Positions 53,588 through 63,203 are shown, counted from the stretch's first letter. The stretch: DNA of 64,000 bases from Ensifer adhaerens (GCF_013283195.1 NZ_JABEKT010000002.1:620001-684000); one strand, 5' to 3'. Program-made: numbers and translations. The notes: generated from the sequence alone by a model not told the origin.

Positions 53588-54376
53588 TCAGTGACGATAC
53601 TGCGGTTCCTCGCCATCCAGCTGGCGGCGAAGGGCTGCGAGATGGGCCTGGGCGGACGCGGGATCGCCTTCGCGCATCTGTCTGTAGGCCGCCTCGGCAA
53701 TTGCGGGATCTACCGGCAAGACCTCCCTGCCCGTGGACATGGCGAGCACCTGCACTTCGGCCGCTCGCTCCAGGTAATAGAGGTCGTCCCAGGCTTCTGC
53801 GATCGTGGGCGCCAGTACCAGCACGCCATGGTGTTTCAGAAAAACGATATCAGCGTCGCCGGCGGCTGCGGCGATGCGCGCACCCTCCTGGTGGTCGAGC
53901 GCCAGGCCATTGTAGTTTTCGTCGACGGCGGTGCGTCCGTAGAATTTCAGCGCCGTCTGTCCAGCCCAGATCAACGGAGCACCCTCGGTCATGGAGAGCG
54001 CTGTCGCATAGGGCATGTGGGTGTGGAAGGCGACCTTTGCGCGCGGCAGTCGGCGATGTATCTCCGCATGGATGTAGAAGGCTGTCGCCTCCGGTTCGCC
54101 TTCACCGTCGATGACGGTGCCATTGAAATCGCACACGAGGAGTTTTGACGCCGTCAGTTCGCGAAAGGCATAGCCGTATGGGTTGACGATGAAGAGATCG
54201 TCGTGGCCAGGCACGACCGCGGAAAAATGGTTGCAGATCCCCTCCTCAAAACCGTTGCGCGCTGCCATGCGGAAACAAGCGGCAAGGTCTTCCTTCGCCG
54301 TACGGACGGCATCGGCGGAAAGATCGGGCCGGTTGTGACGGTCCGCATCGGTGTGGCATTTCAAAGAATGGGCCAT
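53588..54376 (-). CDS. Class II aldolase/adducin-family protein
   Basis: A 262-residue FucA/AraD-like zinc enzyme. Zinc ligands appear as HTH in KVAFHTHMPYATALS and His in FLKHHGVLVL; Glu in YIHAEIH corresponds to the catalytic acid/base position. The SAVVPGHDDLFIVNPYG region is the substrate phosphate or carboxylate loop. The family includes aldolases, epimerases and decarboxylases. It precedes the amidohydrolase on the same strand with a 222-base gap holding a LysR-type dyad, so it may be a separate unit. The substrate is unknown. Confidence 0.82.
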   Translation of the reverse strand: MAHSLKCHTDADRHNRPDLSADAVRTAKEDLAACFRMAARNGFEEGICNHFSAVVPGHDDLFIVNPYGYAFRELTASKLLVCDFNGTVIDGEGEPEATAFYIHAEIHRRLPRAKVAFHTHMPYATALSMTEGAPLIWAGQTALKFYGRTAVDENYNGLALDHQEGARIAAAAGDADIVFLKHHGVLVLAPTIAEAWDDLYYLERAAEVQVLAMSTGREVLPVDPAIAEAAYRQMREGDPASAQAHLAALRRQLDGEEPQYRH

Positions 54377-54571
54377 GGGTGCTCCTGGGCATGGTTGGGC
54401 TGGGAGCGGCGGCTGGCCCGAAGGCTACCGCGCGCAGCGTCGTGCGGCTGCGCCCTGCCTGCCCGAGTCGTCACGGTCCAGCAGCGCCACCAGATAACGC
54501 TCGAAGCCTTGCGCGGTCAATTGCGGGCTGGTGGTCCGGGGGCGGCACCGCTGACCCTTTACGGTAAAAGT

Positions 54572-55468
54572 CTAGTGCACGGATTTCAGCAGGAAGTCGC
54601 GAAACCGTCGGGCGGCTGGCGAGAGCGAACGCGCGCGCTTCTGGATCAGGCTGACTTCCCGCTTGATGTGCGGCTCGGTCGGCGTCCGCACGACGAGGCC
54701 CATCGACGTCGCGAGACGCGTGACCGCCGAGGTCATGATCGCGACGCCGAGACCGCCCTCGACCATGCCGATGATCGTCAGCGGCAGCGCCACCTCCTGC
54801 ATCGTCTTATCGAAGGGCAGCACGATGCCGTTGCGCGCCAGTTCGTTCTCCAGGCGGTCTCGGATCGGATTGCCCCGCTGCGGCCCGATCAGCTTCCTGT
54901 CGACAAGATCTGTCCAACGCAGCTCGGTCAGTTTGGCGAGCGGATCGTCCGGGTGAAGGACGACGAGGAATTCGTCGGTCGTAAGCCGGGTGCCCATGAG
55001 TTCGCTGTCGTCCTCCGGTACCGTGCCGATGCCAAGATCCACCGAGCTGTTGGCGACCTGTTCCAAGACGGCTTTCTCCGCGACATCATGCAGGGCGACG
55101 GAGATCTCGGGGTAGAGCTTGTTGAAGGCGTTGACGAGCTGCGGCAGCATCAGAGCGGCCTGCACAGTTCCGGCTGCGATCGAAACTTTTCCGCGCCGGA
55201 GCGCATTCAATTCACGCGAGCTCTCCACCATGCCTTCGATGTCGGCCACGGCGCGTGCTGCGACCGGCAATATGTCCGTGCCGGCCTCCGTGAGGCGCAG
55301 AAGTCGCGTGTGACGGTCGAAGAGACGCAGATTGAGGTTCTGCTCCAGCTGGCGCACGAGCGTGCTGACGGCCGACTGCGACGAGCCGAGTTTGTCGGCA
55401 GCCAGGGTGAACTGTCCGAGGTTGGCCACGGTGACGAAGGCCCTAAGCTGTTTCAGCGTGATGTCCAT
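54572..55468 (-). CDS. LysR-family regulator 2
   Basis: A 298-residue LysR-type regulator with HTH LKQLRAFVTVANLGQFTLAADKLGSSQSAVSTLVRQLEQNLNLRLFDRHTR and a C-terminal effector domain. I use ATG 55468 because it aligns with the start of LysR 1 at 47254; a longer frame begins at 55486. It is divergent from the NCS2 permease and the hydroxylase genes, the classic arrangement for a LysR activator and its target. A dyad at 55481-55499 lies just upstream. Confidence 0.88.
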   Translation of the reverse strand: MDITLKQLRAFVTVANLGQFTLAADKLGSSQSAVSTLVRQLEQNLNLRLFDRHTRLLRLTEAGTDILPVAARAVADIEGMVESSRELNALRRGKVSIAAGTVQAALMLPQLVNAFNKLYPEISVALHDVAEKAVLEQVANSSVDLGIGTVPEDDSELMGTRLTTDEFLVVLHPDDPLAKLTELRWTDLVDRKLIGPQRGNPIRDRLENELARNGIVLPFDKTMQEVALPLTIIGMVEGGLGVAIMTSAVTRLATSMGLVVRTPTEPHIKREVSLIQKRARSLSPAARRFRDFLLKSVH

Positions 55469-55480
55469 CGCGATCCATTC

Positions 55481-55499
55481 ATTCAATTATTATATGAAT
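55481..55499. promoter_or_regulatory. AT-rich dyad in the LysR 2/permease divergent gap
   Basis: ATTCA-N9-TGAAT lies 13 bases upstream of the LysR 2 start and 130 bases upstream of the permease start. Its position fits autoregulation by LysR 2 plus activation of the plus-strand operon. Confidence 0.35.
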
Positions 55500-55628
55500 A
55501 AATCTAATTGTGCCGATTGTTTGCTGATTTGACCAGCCGCATGATCCTCGGTGTACGGCGTGCGGTTAAAAGATCATGAGGCCAAGATGCCCCACCGCGC
55601 CGGAAGCTGTTCGCTGGGAGGAAAGCGA

Positions 55629-57020
55629 ATGCGTAAGTCCGACACGACGGATCCAGTCGAAAAGATGTACCCGATTCCGAGCCTGATGGCTCTGGGCCTG
55701 CAACACGTTCTCGTCATGTATGCCGGAGCGGTCGCCGTACCGCTCATTGTCGGCAGCGCACTTCACTTGCCCAAGGAACAGATCGCGATGCTCGTCAGCG
55801 CCGACCTGTTCTGTTGTGGCATCGTTACCCTCATCCAGGCACTCGGCATCTGGAACGTCGGCATTCGCCTGCCGATCATGATGGGGATTTCGTTCACCGC
55901 CGTGCCCTCCATCATCGCGACGGGCACCAATCCCGATCTCGGCATGCCGGGCGTCATTGGCGCCGTCATAGGCTCCGGGGTATTCACGGTCCTGGTCGCG
56001 CCGTTCTTCGGCCGCTGGGTGCGCTTCTTTCCGCCTGTTGTCACCGGTACCGTCATGCTGGTCATCGGCCTCTCGCTGATGCGCGTCGGGGTAAACTGGG
56101 CGGCGGGCGGCCAGCCGATGATCAAGGGCCCGGATGGCATGATCCCCAACCCCGCCTATGGCGCGCCCTTCGCGCTCGCCGTCGCCGCCATCGTGCTCCT
56201 GTCGATCCTGCTGCTCACCCGCGTCCTCAAGGGCTTCATGGCCAATCTTGCGGTCCTGCTTGGCATCGGTGTCGGCTTCGTGATCGCGATCGCTGCCGGA
56301 AAGGTGGACTTCCACGGCGTTGCAGAGGCCGACTGGGTGCGCATCATTCACCCGCTCGCCTTCGGATGGCCGATCTTCGAGTTCTGGTCGATCCTGTCGC
56401 TCTGTGCGGTCATGACGGTCATGATGATCGAATCGACAGGACAATTCCTGGCGGTAGGCGACATGGCCGGTCGCAAGATCACCCAGGCTGAACTGACCCG
56501 GGGCTTGAGAACCGACGGTGTCGGGAACATTATCGGCGGCCTGCTCAATACCTTCACCTACACGACCTATGCGCAGAATGTCGGCCTTCTTCAGATCACC
56601 GGCGTGCTCAGCCGCTTCGTGGTGGCGGCGGGCGGCGTCATCCTGATCCTGCTCGGCTCGTTGCCGAAAGTTGCTTTCGTCAGCGCTTCGATCCCGAGCT
56701 ACGTTGTCGGCGGTGCTGCCATCGTGATGTTCGGCATGGTGTCGGCAACGGGCGTGAAGATCCTGACGAAGGTGGATTTCGCGGCGAACAGGCGCAACCT
56801 CTACATCGTCGCCGTCAGCGTCGGCCTCGCCATGGTGCCGGTTGTCGCCGAAAACATCTTCGACCAATTGCCCGCGGCGATCGAGAAGTTCCTGCACAGT
56901 GGCGTCCTCGTCGGTACCTTCGCGGCAGCGCTGCTCAACATTCTCTTCAACGGCGTTCCGGCGAAGGAGCCGGAGGAAGCAGAGCTCGCGGACGGCACGC
57001 CGGCTGCCGACCTTGCCTAG
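55629..57020 (+). CDS. NCS2-family nucleobase:cation symporter (xanthine/uracil permease)
   Basis: A 463-residue transporter with about 12-14 helices. NCS2 landmarks are LQHVLVMYAGAVAVPLIVGSAL near the N-terminus, the ESTGQFLAVGDMAGRKIT segment and FTYTTYAQNVGLLQITGVLSRF, the substrate-binding motif. Family substrates are xanthine, urate, uracil or related heterocycles driven by protons. The ATG at 55629 follows GGGAGGAAAGCGA; an upstream frame from 55551 lacks a site. It is the first gene of the plus arm and offers a second import route beside the ABC system. Confidence 0.9.
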   Translation: MRKSDTTDPVEKMYPIPSLMALGLQHVLVMYAGAVAVPLIVGSALHLPKEQIAMLVSADLFCCGIVTLIQALGIWNVGIRLPIMMGISFTAVPSIIATGTNPDLGMPGVIGAVIGSGVFTVLVAPFFGRWVRFFPPVVTGTVMLVIGLSLMRVGVNWAAGGQPMIKGPDGMIPNPAYGAPFALAVAAIVLLSILLLTRVLKGFMANLAVLLGIGVGFVIAIAAGKVDFHGVAEADWVRIIHPLAFGWPIFEFWSILSLCAVMTVMMIESTGQFLAVGDMAGRKITQAELTRGLRTDGVGNIIGGLLNTFTYTTYAQNVGLLQITGVLSRFVVAAGGVILILLGSLPKVAFVSASIPSYVVGGAAIVMFGMVSATGVKILTKVDFAANRRNLYIVAVSVGLAMVPVVAENIFDQLPAAIEKFLHSGVLVGTFAAALLNILFNGVPAKEPEEAELADGTPAADLA

Positions 57021-57036
57021 AGAGCAACACCATTAG

Positions 57037-57059
57037 TCCGGCGGCCGCGCGCCGCCGGA
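57037..57059. repeat. Hairpin between permease and hydroxylase genes
   Basis: TCCGGCGGC pairs perfectly with GCCGCCGGA around CGCGC, 17 bases past the permease stop. No T-run follows, so it may adjust relative expression of the permease and hydroxylase. Confidence 0.45.
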
Positions 57060-57083
57060 GCTCCGAACCCCAAGAGGAATTCC

Positions 57084-57947
57084 ATGAGACGCTTCGACTA
57101 TTATCGGGCGGAAACGCTGGAGCATGCCTCCCGCCTTCTCACCGAACTCGGCGACGATACATTTCTGTTCAACGGAGGCACGGACCTTTTGGTCGAGATC
57201 CGCGAGCGGCTGCGACGCGTGCGCAACGTCGTCGATATCAAGCAGATCCCTGGCTTGTCCGACATCACCTACGACGAGACGCGCGGCCTGACCTTCGGCG
57301 CGCTGGTGACCGTCGGACGGCTGGAGAACCTGTCGCTGGTGCGCCAGCAATATCCGAACCTGCGTGCCGCACTCGCCTCGCTCGGCTCCATCCAGGTGCG
57401 CAACCGCGCGACCGTCGTCGGCAATATCTGTCGCGCCTCGCCGTCGGCCGATACCATTCCGCCATTGGTCGCGGACGGCGCCTTCGTGCACATCTACAGC
57501 CGCACCGACATGCGGGTCGTGCCGATCGCCGAGTTTTTCACCGGCCCCGGCAAGACCGTTCTCGCCAAGGGCGAGATCGTTACCGGCATCACCGTGCCGC
57601 CAGCGGCGGACAATATCGGCAAGGCCTATCTCAAGCACGGTCGCCGCAAGGCGATGGAGCTTTCCACCGTCGGCGTCGCCGTGAGCCTGGCGATGGACGA
57701 GGGTGTCTGCAGCGACGTCCGCATTGCGCTCGGTGCGGTCGGCGCCACCGTGCTCCGCGCGCCGCAAGCCGAAGCCATGCTGCGTGGATCGAGGCTCGAC
57801 GCCGCGACGGTCAGGAAGGCCGCCGACAAGGCAATGGAGGAATGCACACCGATCAGCAACGTTCGCGCCAGCGCGGACTACCGGCGCGACATGGTCGGCG
57901 TCCTGACCGGCCGGGCCATCAGACAGGCATTGGAGACTTTCGCATGA
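57084..57947 (+). CDS. Molybdenum hydroxylase FAD subunit (CoxM/XdhB-like)
   Basis: A 287-residue FAD-binding subunit. FNGGTDLLVEIRERLRRVRNVVDIKQIPGL is the FAD-binding opening, and VRNRATVVGNICRASPSADTIPPLVADGAFVHI the second FAD block. It passes electrons from the iron-sulfur subunit to NAD or a quinone. Its stop overlaps the next ATG by four bases, so the three subunits are made together. Confidence 0.9.
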   Translation: MRRFDYYRAETLEHASRLLTELGDDTFLFNGGTDLLVEIRERLRRVRNVVDIKQIPGLSDITYDETRGLTFGALVTVGRLENLSLVRQQYPNLRAALASLGSIQVRNRATVVGNICRASPSADTIPPLVADGAFVHIYSRTDMRVVPIAEFFTGPGKTVLAKGEIVTGITVPPAADNIGKAYLKHGRRKAMELSTVGVAVSLAMDEGVCSDVRIALGAVGATVLRAPQAEAMLRGSRLDAATVRKAADKAMEECTPISNVRASADYRRDMVGVLTGRAIRQALETFA

Positions 57948-58426
57948 AACGGATGGTCGAATTCATCGTGAATGGCGAGGCACGCGAGATGGCCGTCGAT
58001 GGCTGCCGGTCCCTGCTTGATGCGTTGCGCGACGATGTCGGTCTCACCGGCACCAAGAAGGGCTGCGACGTCGGCGACTGCGGTGCCTGCACCGTGCTCG
58101 TCGATGGCGAGCCGGTAAACGCCTGCCTGATGCTTGCCGTGGAAGCCGAGGGCCGCTCGGTCGAGACAGTCGAAGGTCTTCAGCCGGGCGTCGACAGGCT
58201 GCATCCCCTGCAGGATGCCTTCATGCGGCACGGCGCCTCGCAATGCGGCTTCTGCACGCCCGGCATTCTGATGATGGCGAAGAAGTTACTCGACGACAAT
58301 CCGAGCCCGACCGATGAGGAAATCCGCTTCGGGCTCTCCGGCAATATCTGCCGCTGCACTGGCTACACCAAGATATTCGACGCGATCAAATCCGCCGCGC
58401 GCGAGATGGAGGCTGCAAGACCATGA
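57944..58426 (+). CDS. Molybdenum hydroxylase [2Fe-2S] subunit (CoxS/XdhC-like)
   Basis: A 160-residue iron-sulfur subunit with two clusters. The plant-ferredoxin-like cluster uses GCDVGDCGACTVLVDGEPVNAC, and the second uses QCGFCTPG with NICRCTGY. Both sets of cysteines are complete. It overlaps both neighbours by four bases. Confidence 0.93.
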   Translation: MKRMVEFIVNGEAREMAVDGCRSLLDALRDDVGLTGTKKGCDVGDCGACTVLVDGEPVNACLMLAVEAEGRSVETVEGLQPGVDRLHPLQDAFMRHGASQCGFCTPGILMMAKKLLDDNPSPTDEEIRFGLSGNICRCTGYTKIFDAIKSAAREMEAARP

Positions 58427-60729
58427 ACATGACCACCCCTATCGAACAGCGCGAGTTCAGAATCGTCGGCAAGAGCGTCAAGCGCGACGACGTGCTCGAG
58501 AAGGTGACAGGCGAGGCGCAGTACACCGGCGATATCAAGCTCCCCGGTATGCTGCACGGCAAGATCAAGCGCGCGGCCATCGCCCATGCCCGCATCAAGG
58601 CGATCGACGTCAGCAAGGCGCTCGCCTATCCGGGCGTCAAGGCAGTGCTGACCCATGAGACCGTGCCGCGCGTCCTGCACTACGGCTCGCCGCATCCACG
58701 CTCTGCCTCCTGCACCAGGGACCAGTACATCCTCGACGACAAGGTCCGCTTCTGGGGCGAGGGCATTGCCGCAGTCGCCGCGATCAGCGAGGAGATCGCC
58801 GACGAGGCGCTCGACCTGATCGAGGTGGAATATGAGGCCCTGCCTGCCGTCTTCGAGCCGGAGGACGCCGCCCAGCCCGGTGCACCGCTGATCCACGACG
58901 TCGGCCCCGGCGGCAACCTGGTGCTCGACCCCGTGCGCGTCAGCCGCGGCGACATCGACAAGGGTTTCGCCGAGGCGGATTTCGTTCTCGAAGGCACCTT
59001 TTCCGGCGGGCGGCCACATCCGGCCTACATGGAGCCGAACGTCTGCATCGCCGACTGGGACGGCTCCAACAAGCTGACCTTCTGGACCTCGACCCAGACC
59101 TCCTTCATGGTCCGCGGCATCCTCGCCGAAGTGCTCGGCCTGCCGCTCACCAAGGTGCGCGTGCTCGTCGACCATATGGGCGGTGGCTTCGGAGCCAAGC
59201 AGGACCTCTTCCAGCACGAGTTTCTGTGTGCGCTGCTGGCGAAGGAAACCCGCCGGCCGGTGAAAATGGAGTTCACCCGCCACGAGACCTTCGTGGCTGG
59301 TCGCTCGCGTCACCCCTGCAGGATCTGGCTGAAACAGGGTTTCAAGAACGATGGCACGCTTGTCGCCCGCGACATGAAGCTGGTCTATGATTCCGGTGCC
59401 TACGGTTCCCACGGTCCGGGTGTGACCATTGTCGGAACCACCGCCGCCACCTCGCTCTATCGCTGCGAGAACGTGCGGCTGGAAGGGCGCTGCGTCTATA
59501 CCAACACCCCGATTAACGGCGCTTTCCGCGGTTACGGGGTGGTGCAGAGCTACTATGCACTCGACATCCAGATGGACGAGGCGGCCGAACGGCTCGGCAT
59601 GGATCCGGCGGATTTGAAGTTGAAGAACGTTGTGCGGGCGGGCGACATCGCGCCATCAGGCCACCCGATCATTGGCCACGGGCTTGAAATCTGCCTTCAG
59701 CACGGCGTCGACGTGCTCGACTGGAAGGCGCTTTGGAACCGGGACCGGACGCCGGATCCCAAGCGCCCGCACATCCGCAAAGGGTGGGGTATCGGCTGCG
59801 AAATGCACGGCTCGTCCGCTTACCCGGGCATCAAGGAGCAGGGCAACGCCACGGTGAAAATCAACGAGGACGGCACGGTGACGCTGCTGACCGGGGCTGC
59901 CGGACTTGGTACCGGCGCGCATACGGCGCTGGCGCAGATCGTTGCGGAAGAACTCGGCGTCCGCTTCGAGGACGTCGGCGTCATTCACGGCGACACGGAC
60001 GTGGTTCCGTGGGACATCGGCGCCTTCGCCAGCCACACGACCTATCTGGTCGGTACCGCCGCCAAGATGGCCGCTGGCAAGGTCCGCGCCGCCGTGCTCG
60101 AACGGGCAGCCATGAAGCTGCAGGTCTCGTCTGATGAGATCGACCTTTGCGATGGCAAGGTCTTCGTCACCGCCGAGCCCGACCGCTCCATGACGGTTTC
60201 GGAAGCCATGGGGCCCTCGCGCGGAATTCCCGCCGCCAACATTGTCGGCAACGGTACCTATGAACCTACCAAGTCCTATTCCTTTGCGGCGCACTTCACT
60301 GAGGTCGACGTTGATACGGAAACCGGGATCGTTGAGGTCAAGCGTGTCGTGCCGGTGCACGATGTCGGCCGGGTGATCCATCCGATCGCCGCGCAGGGGC
60401 AGATCGAAGGCGGTATCCAGCAGGGCATCGGCCATACACTGACCGAGGACTACCTGATCGACAAGAAGACCGGTCGCTCGCTCAATGCCGGCCTGGTCGA
60501 CTACAAGATGCCGCTCTCCATGGACATGCCTGATATCGAGACGATCATTCTCGAGGCAGCGCCCGATCCGGGCGGCCCTTGGGGCGCCAAGGGTGTGGGC
60601 GAGGATCCGATCATCGCGATCGGACCGTCCATCGCCAACGCCATTCACGACGCGATCGGCATTCGCTTCCACCACTATCCGATTACTCCGGAAGACGTTC
60701 TCAAAGCCTTGAGGGAGAAGGGCGCATGA
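58423..60729 (+). CDS. Molybdenum hydroxylase large subunit (xanthine dehydrogenase family)
   Basis: A 768-residue molybdopterin-binding subunit. VDHMGGGFGAKQ and INGAFRGYGVVQ are the molybdopterin-cytosine-dinucleotide regions, and Glu727 in WGAKGVGED is the catalytic base next to molybdenum. The family hydroxylates carbon in N-heterocycles (xanthine, nicotinate, quinoline, isoquinoline) or oxidises CO or aldehydes. The three-gene M-S-L order is that of the CoxMSL type, not classical xdhAB. The nucleobase transporters nearby favour an N-heterocycle. Confidence 0.9.
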   Translation: MNMTTPIEQREFRIVGKSVKRDDVLEKVTGEAQYTGDIKLPGMLHGKIKRAAIAHARIKAIDVSKALAYPGVKAVLTHETVPRVLHYGSPHPRSASCTRDQYILDDKVRFWGEGIAAVAAISEEIADEALDLIEVEYEALPAVFEPEDAAQPGAPLIHDVGPGGNLVLDPVRVSRGDIDKGFAEADFVLEGTFSGGRPHPAYMEPNVCIADWDGSNKLTFWTSTQTSFMVRGILAEVLGLPLTKVRVLVDHMGGGFGAKQDLFQHEFLCALLAKETRRPVKMEFTRHETFVAGRSRHPCRIWLKQGFKNDGTLVARDMKLVYDSGAYGSHGPGVTIVGTTAATSLYRCENVRLEGRCVYTNTPINGAFRGYGVVQSYYALDIQMDEAAERLGMDPADLKLKNVVRAGDIAPSGHPIIGHGLEICLQHGVDVLDWKALWNRDRTPDPKRPHIRKGWGIGCEMHGSSAYPGIKEQGNATVKINEDGTVTLLTGAAGLGTGAHTALAQIVAEELGVRFEDVGVIHGDTDVVPWDIGAFASHTTYLVGTAAKMAAGKVRAAVLERAAMKLQVSSDEIDLCDGKVFVTAEPDRSMTVSEAMGPSRGIPAANIVGNGTYEPTKSYSFAAHFTEVDVDTETGIVEVKRVVPVHDVGRVIHPIAAQGQIEGGIQQGIGHTLTEDYLIDKKTGRSLNAGLVDYKMPLSMDMPDIETIILEAAPDPGGPWGAKGVGEDPIIAIGPSIANAIHDAIGIRFHHYPITPEDVLKALREKGA

Positions 60730-61865
60730 ACATGCATATCGAGCCTGCGAGCCAGCAGAAACTCCCGATCACGATCCTTACCGGGTTCCTAGGGTCGGGA
60801 AAGACGACGCTGCTCAACTACATCCTTACCGAGCGTCATGGCCATCGCATCGCGGTGATCGAGAACGAATACGGCGAGGTCGACGTGGACAGCGATCTGG
60901 TCCTCGCTTCCGACGAGGAAATCTTCCAGATGCAGAACGGCTGCATCTGCTGCTTCGTCGACGTGCGCAATGATCTGATCGACGTGATGAAGAAGCTCCT
61001 GAGCCACAAGGACAAGTTCGACCACATCATCGTCGAGACCTCAGGTCTTGCCGATCCCACGCCGGTTGCCACCGCCTTCTTCGTAGACCGCAGTGTGGCC
61101 GACGAGGTGGAGCTCGACGCCGTCGTGACACTGGTGGATGCAATGCATATCGACCAGCACCTATACGATCCGGTGCTCGACGGCAGCGACAATCAGGCGG
61201 TCAACCAGATCGTCGCGGCGGACCGCATTCTGGTCAACAAGATAGACCTTGCCGAGGAGGATGCGCTCGATTCGCTGGAAGGGTCGCTGCGTCGGCTCAA
61301 CCAGACGGCACCCATCCTGCGCTCCAGCTACGGCAAGGTGGACCTCTCCAATATCCTCGGGGTCAAAGGTTTCAGGCCGTCCTATGTGCGAGAGCGGGCG
61401 GAAATCCTCGACATCGACATGGATGACGATCACGGTGCTGACCACCATCATCATCATGATTGCTCCGAACCCTGTTGCGACCACCCCGATCACGATCATG
61501 GGCACCACCATCACGGCCATGACCATGGACGTCCGCATGTAGCCGCCCTGCGGCCACACCTGCATGACGCGACGGTGAACTCCCACTCCTTCGTTTATTC
61601 CGAAGCCTTCGATGGCGAGAAGCTCGCAGGGTTCCTGAAGGACTATCTCGGCGAGCACGGTGGCGACATTTTTCGCACCAAGGGCATCGTTTCCGTTGCC
61701 GGCGACGACCGTTTCTTTGTGCTCCAGGCCGTGCACAAGCTTGTCGATTTCCGCCCGGACCACGCCTGGGGCGAAGACAGGCGGAAGTCGAAATTCGTGT
61801 TTATCGGCCGCAATCTCGACCGTGTCAGCATCGACAGAAACTTGCGTGCATGCCTGGTGCCCTAG
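60726..61865 (+). CDS. CobW/COG0523-family GTPase metallochaperone
   Basis: A 379-residue G3E GTPase. Walker A is GFLGSGKTTLLN, the metal motif GCICCFVDVR carries CxCC, and the guanine motif is NKIDLAEE. Between about residues 240 and 280 there is a run of Asp/His/Cys (DHHHHHDCSEPCCDHPDHDHGHHHH), followed by the CobW C-terminal domain. Family members deliver zinc or other metals to target enzymes. Start overlaps the hydroxylase stop (ATGA), so metal delivery to this pathway, for example to the amidohydrolases or the hydroxylase, is an attractive inference. Confidence 0.88.
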   Translation: MNMHIEPASQQKLPITILTGFLGSGKTTLLNYILTERHGHRIAVIENEYGEVDVDSDLVLASDEEIFQMQNGCICCFVDVRNDLIDVMKKLLSHKDKFDHIIVETSGLADPTPVATAFFVDRSVADEVELDAVVTLVDAMHIDQHLYDPVLDGSDNQAVNQIVAADRILVNKIDLAEEDALDSLEGSLRRLNQTAPILRSSYGKVDLSNILGVKGFRPSYVRERAEILDIDMDDDHGADHHHHHDCSEPCCDHPDHDHGHHHHGHDHGRPHVAALRPHLHDATVNSHSFVYSEAFDGEKLAGFLKDYLGEHGGDIFRTKGIVSVAGDDRFFVLQAVHKLVDFRPDHAWGEDRRKSKFVFIGRNLDRVSIDRNLRACLVP

Positions 61866-61913
61866 CAGCGAGTCTCCCGCCGGACGGCGCTTGCGTAAGC
61901 CTTTCTGTCTGAG

Positions 61914-61957
61914 CCGCCCGCGCACCTCCAGCGCGGGCGGTTGCTGCTGTTTTTCTA
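61914..61957 (+). terminator. Rho-independent-like terminator after the CobW-type gene
   Basis: CCGCCCGCGC pairs perfectly with GCGCGGGCGG around a 7-base loop, followed by ttgctgctgttttttct-like T-rich sequence. It lies 49 bases past the stop and should end the permease-hydroxylase-CobW unit. Confidence 0.75.
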
Positions 61958-62261
61958 AAAAGATATTTAAAAATAATGACTTAGATCTATTTTTGTGTTG
62001 ACAGAAACCACGCGGAGTGGTTCCTTTGAAGGCGAGTAGAAGCACCGACAATTGCTCACCGTCTGTTGGAAGATGAGGCTGCGATGTCGATGCTGACGAA
62101 TAGAGGAATGCCCGGTTGCCCCGCCCTGGGAGCTTATGCGCCGGCCCGTTCCCTCCGTCTTCGGCATTTCCTGAGATCGCGGATCCACGCCCGGCTTCGG
62201 CCGGCATGGCGTTCATCGCGCGGCCCCGCATCGACCGGACCCTCTACGACAGGAGAAACCT
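61958..62261 (+). promoter_or_regulatory. 304-base leader of the tandem amidohydrolase genes
   Basis: No gene is visible. The first 40 bases are very AT-rich and end in TTGACA (61998-62003), a perfect -35, but no good -10 follows at 17 bases. A dyad AACCAC-GCGGA-GTGGTT lies at 62006-62022, where an activator or repressor could act. AGGAG at 62251-62255 serves the first amidohydrolase. Confidence 0.4.
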
Positions 62262-63185
62262 ATGATTATTGACCTGAGCTGCTATCCCACCGATCTGGTG
62301 GACCTGGCTTGGCGACACGACGGACCGCCGTTCACCGGCGACAAACTGCTCAAGATGATGGATGGCCCGTACTATGTGAACGGTAAGCCGCGCCGGATCG
62401 ACAAGGCCTTTATCCAGCCGCCGCAGGGCAACACCATCTACACCCACGAGGTCATGGATCTGGAGGGCAAGGCCGCCATCCGGCAGTACATGGCCTACAC
62501 GGAAAAGATGGTCACCGAGCATCCAGACCGGTTCCTTGGCTGCTTCGTCTACAACCCGCGCTACGGCACCACGAACGGTGCCGAAGAAATCGAACGCTAT
62601 GCGAAGGAGTTTGATTTCAAGATGGTGCAGCTGCAGGCGAACATGCACGCCTACCGCCCGGACCGCGCGCTCGACTGGCTTCGCCCGGCACTGAAAAAGT
62701 GCGCGGATCTCGGGCTGATGGTGAAGGTGCATACCGGTGACGGTCCGTACTCGATCCCGACGGAGTTCTATCCGATCATCCGCGAGTTTCCGGAAGTCAA
62801 CTTCATCCTGGCGCATTTCGGCGTTCAGACCGGCGGCGTCTACGTGTTCGAGCCTATGCAGATGGCGCTCGACACGCCGAGTGTCTACGTGGAATCCGGT
62901 TGGTGCCTTCAGTCGCGCATCGTCGAGTTCGCCAAGGTGCTCCCCAAGCACAAGATCCTCTTCGGCTCCGACACACCGCCGAACGAGCCGGGCATGTGGA
63001 TCAACCTTCTGGAGGTCCTTTGCCACGAGCCGCCGCAGGGCCTCAACCTCGATGAGGATACGCTCGAAGATTACCTCGGCAACAACGTCGCCCGGATGAT
63101 CGGCCTGGAAGCGACGAAGCCGCCGGCCACCGTCGAGGAAGCCGAGGCGTATCTGCGCCAGCACGGCGTAGCACTTGCCGCGTAA
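62262..63185 (+). CDS. Amidohydrolase-2 family protein lacking the HxH metal motif
   Basis: A 307-residue TIM-barrel protein of the ACMSD/gamma-resorcylate decarboxylase-like family. It is a close paralogue of the next gene (shared MDGPY, NGKPRRID, FIQPP, RPDRALDWLRPA, HTGDGPY, FYPIIREFP, ESGWC and QSRIVEFA blocks). Where the paralogue starts MIIDTHLHP, this one starts MIIDLSCYP: both metal-binding histidines (6 and 8) are Ser and Tyr. His157, His185 and Asp237 are retained. It may be a non-catalytic partner, use a different metal geometry, or catalyse a metal-independent reaction. AGGAG precedes ATG 62262. Confidence 0.85.
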   Translation: MIIDLSCYPTDLVDLAWRHDGPPFTGDKLLKMMDGPYYVNGKPRRIDKAFIQPPQGNTIYTHEVMDLEGKAAIRQYMAYTEKMVTEHPDRFLGCFVYNPRYGTTNGAEEIERYAKEFDFKMVQLQANMHAYRPDRALDWLRPALKKCADLGLMVKVHTGDGPYSIPTEFYPIIREFPEVNFILAHFGVQTGGVYVFEPMQMALDTPSVYVESGWCLQSRIVEFAKVLPKHKILFGSDTPPNEPGMWINLLEVLCHEPPQGLNLDEDTLEDYLGNNVARMIGLEATKPPATVEEAEAYLRQHGVALAA

Positions 63186-63203
63186 ATTTGAACGGAGTGA
63201 ACA

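Noticed and set aside
61441-61540. Low-complexity CATCAC-rich DNA as a possible repeat array.
   Set aside because: It is in frame within the CobW-type gene and encodes the histidine-rich metal loop; units are irregular.
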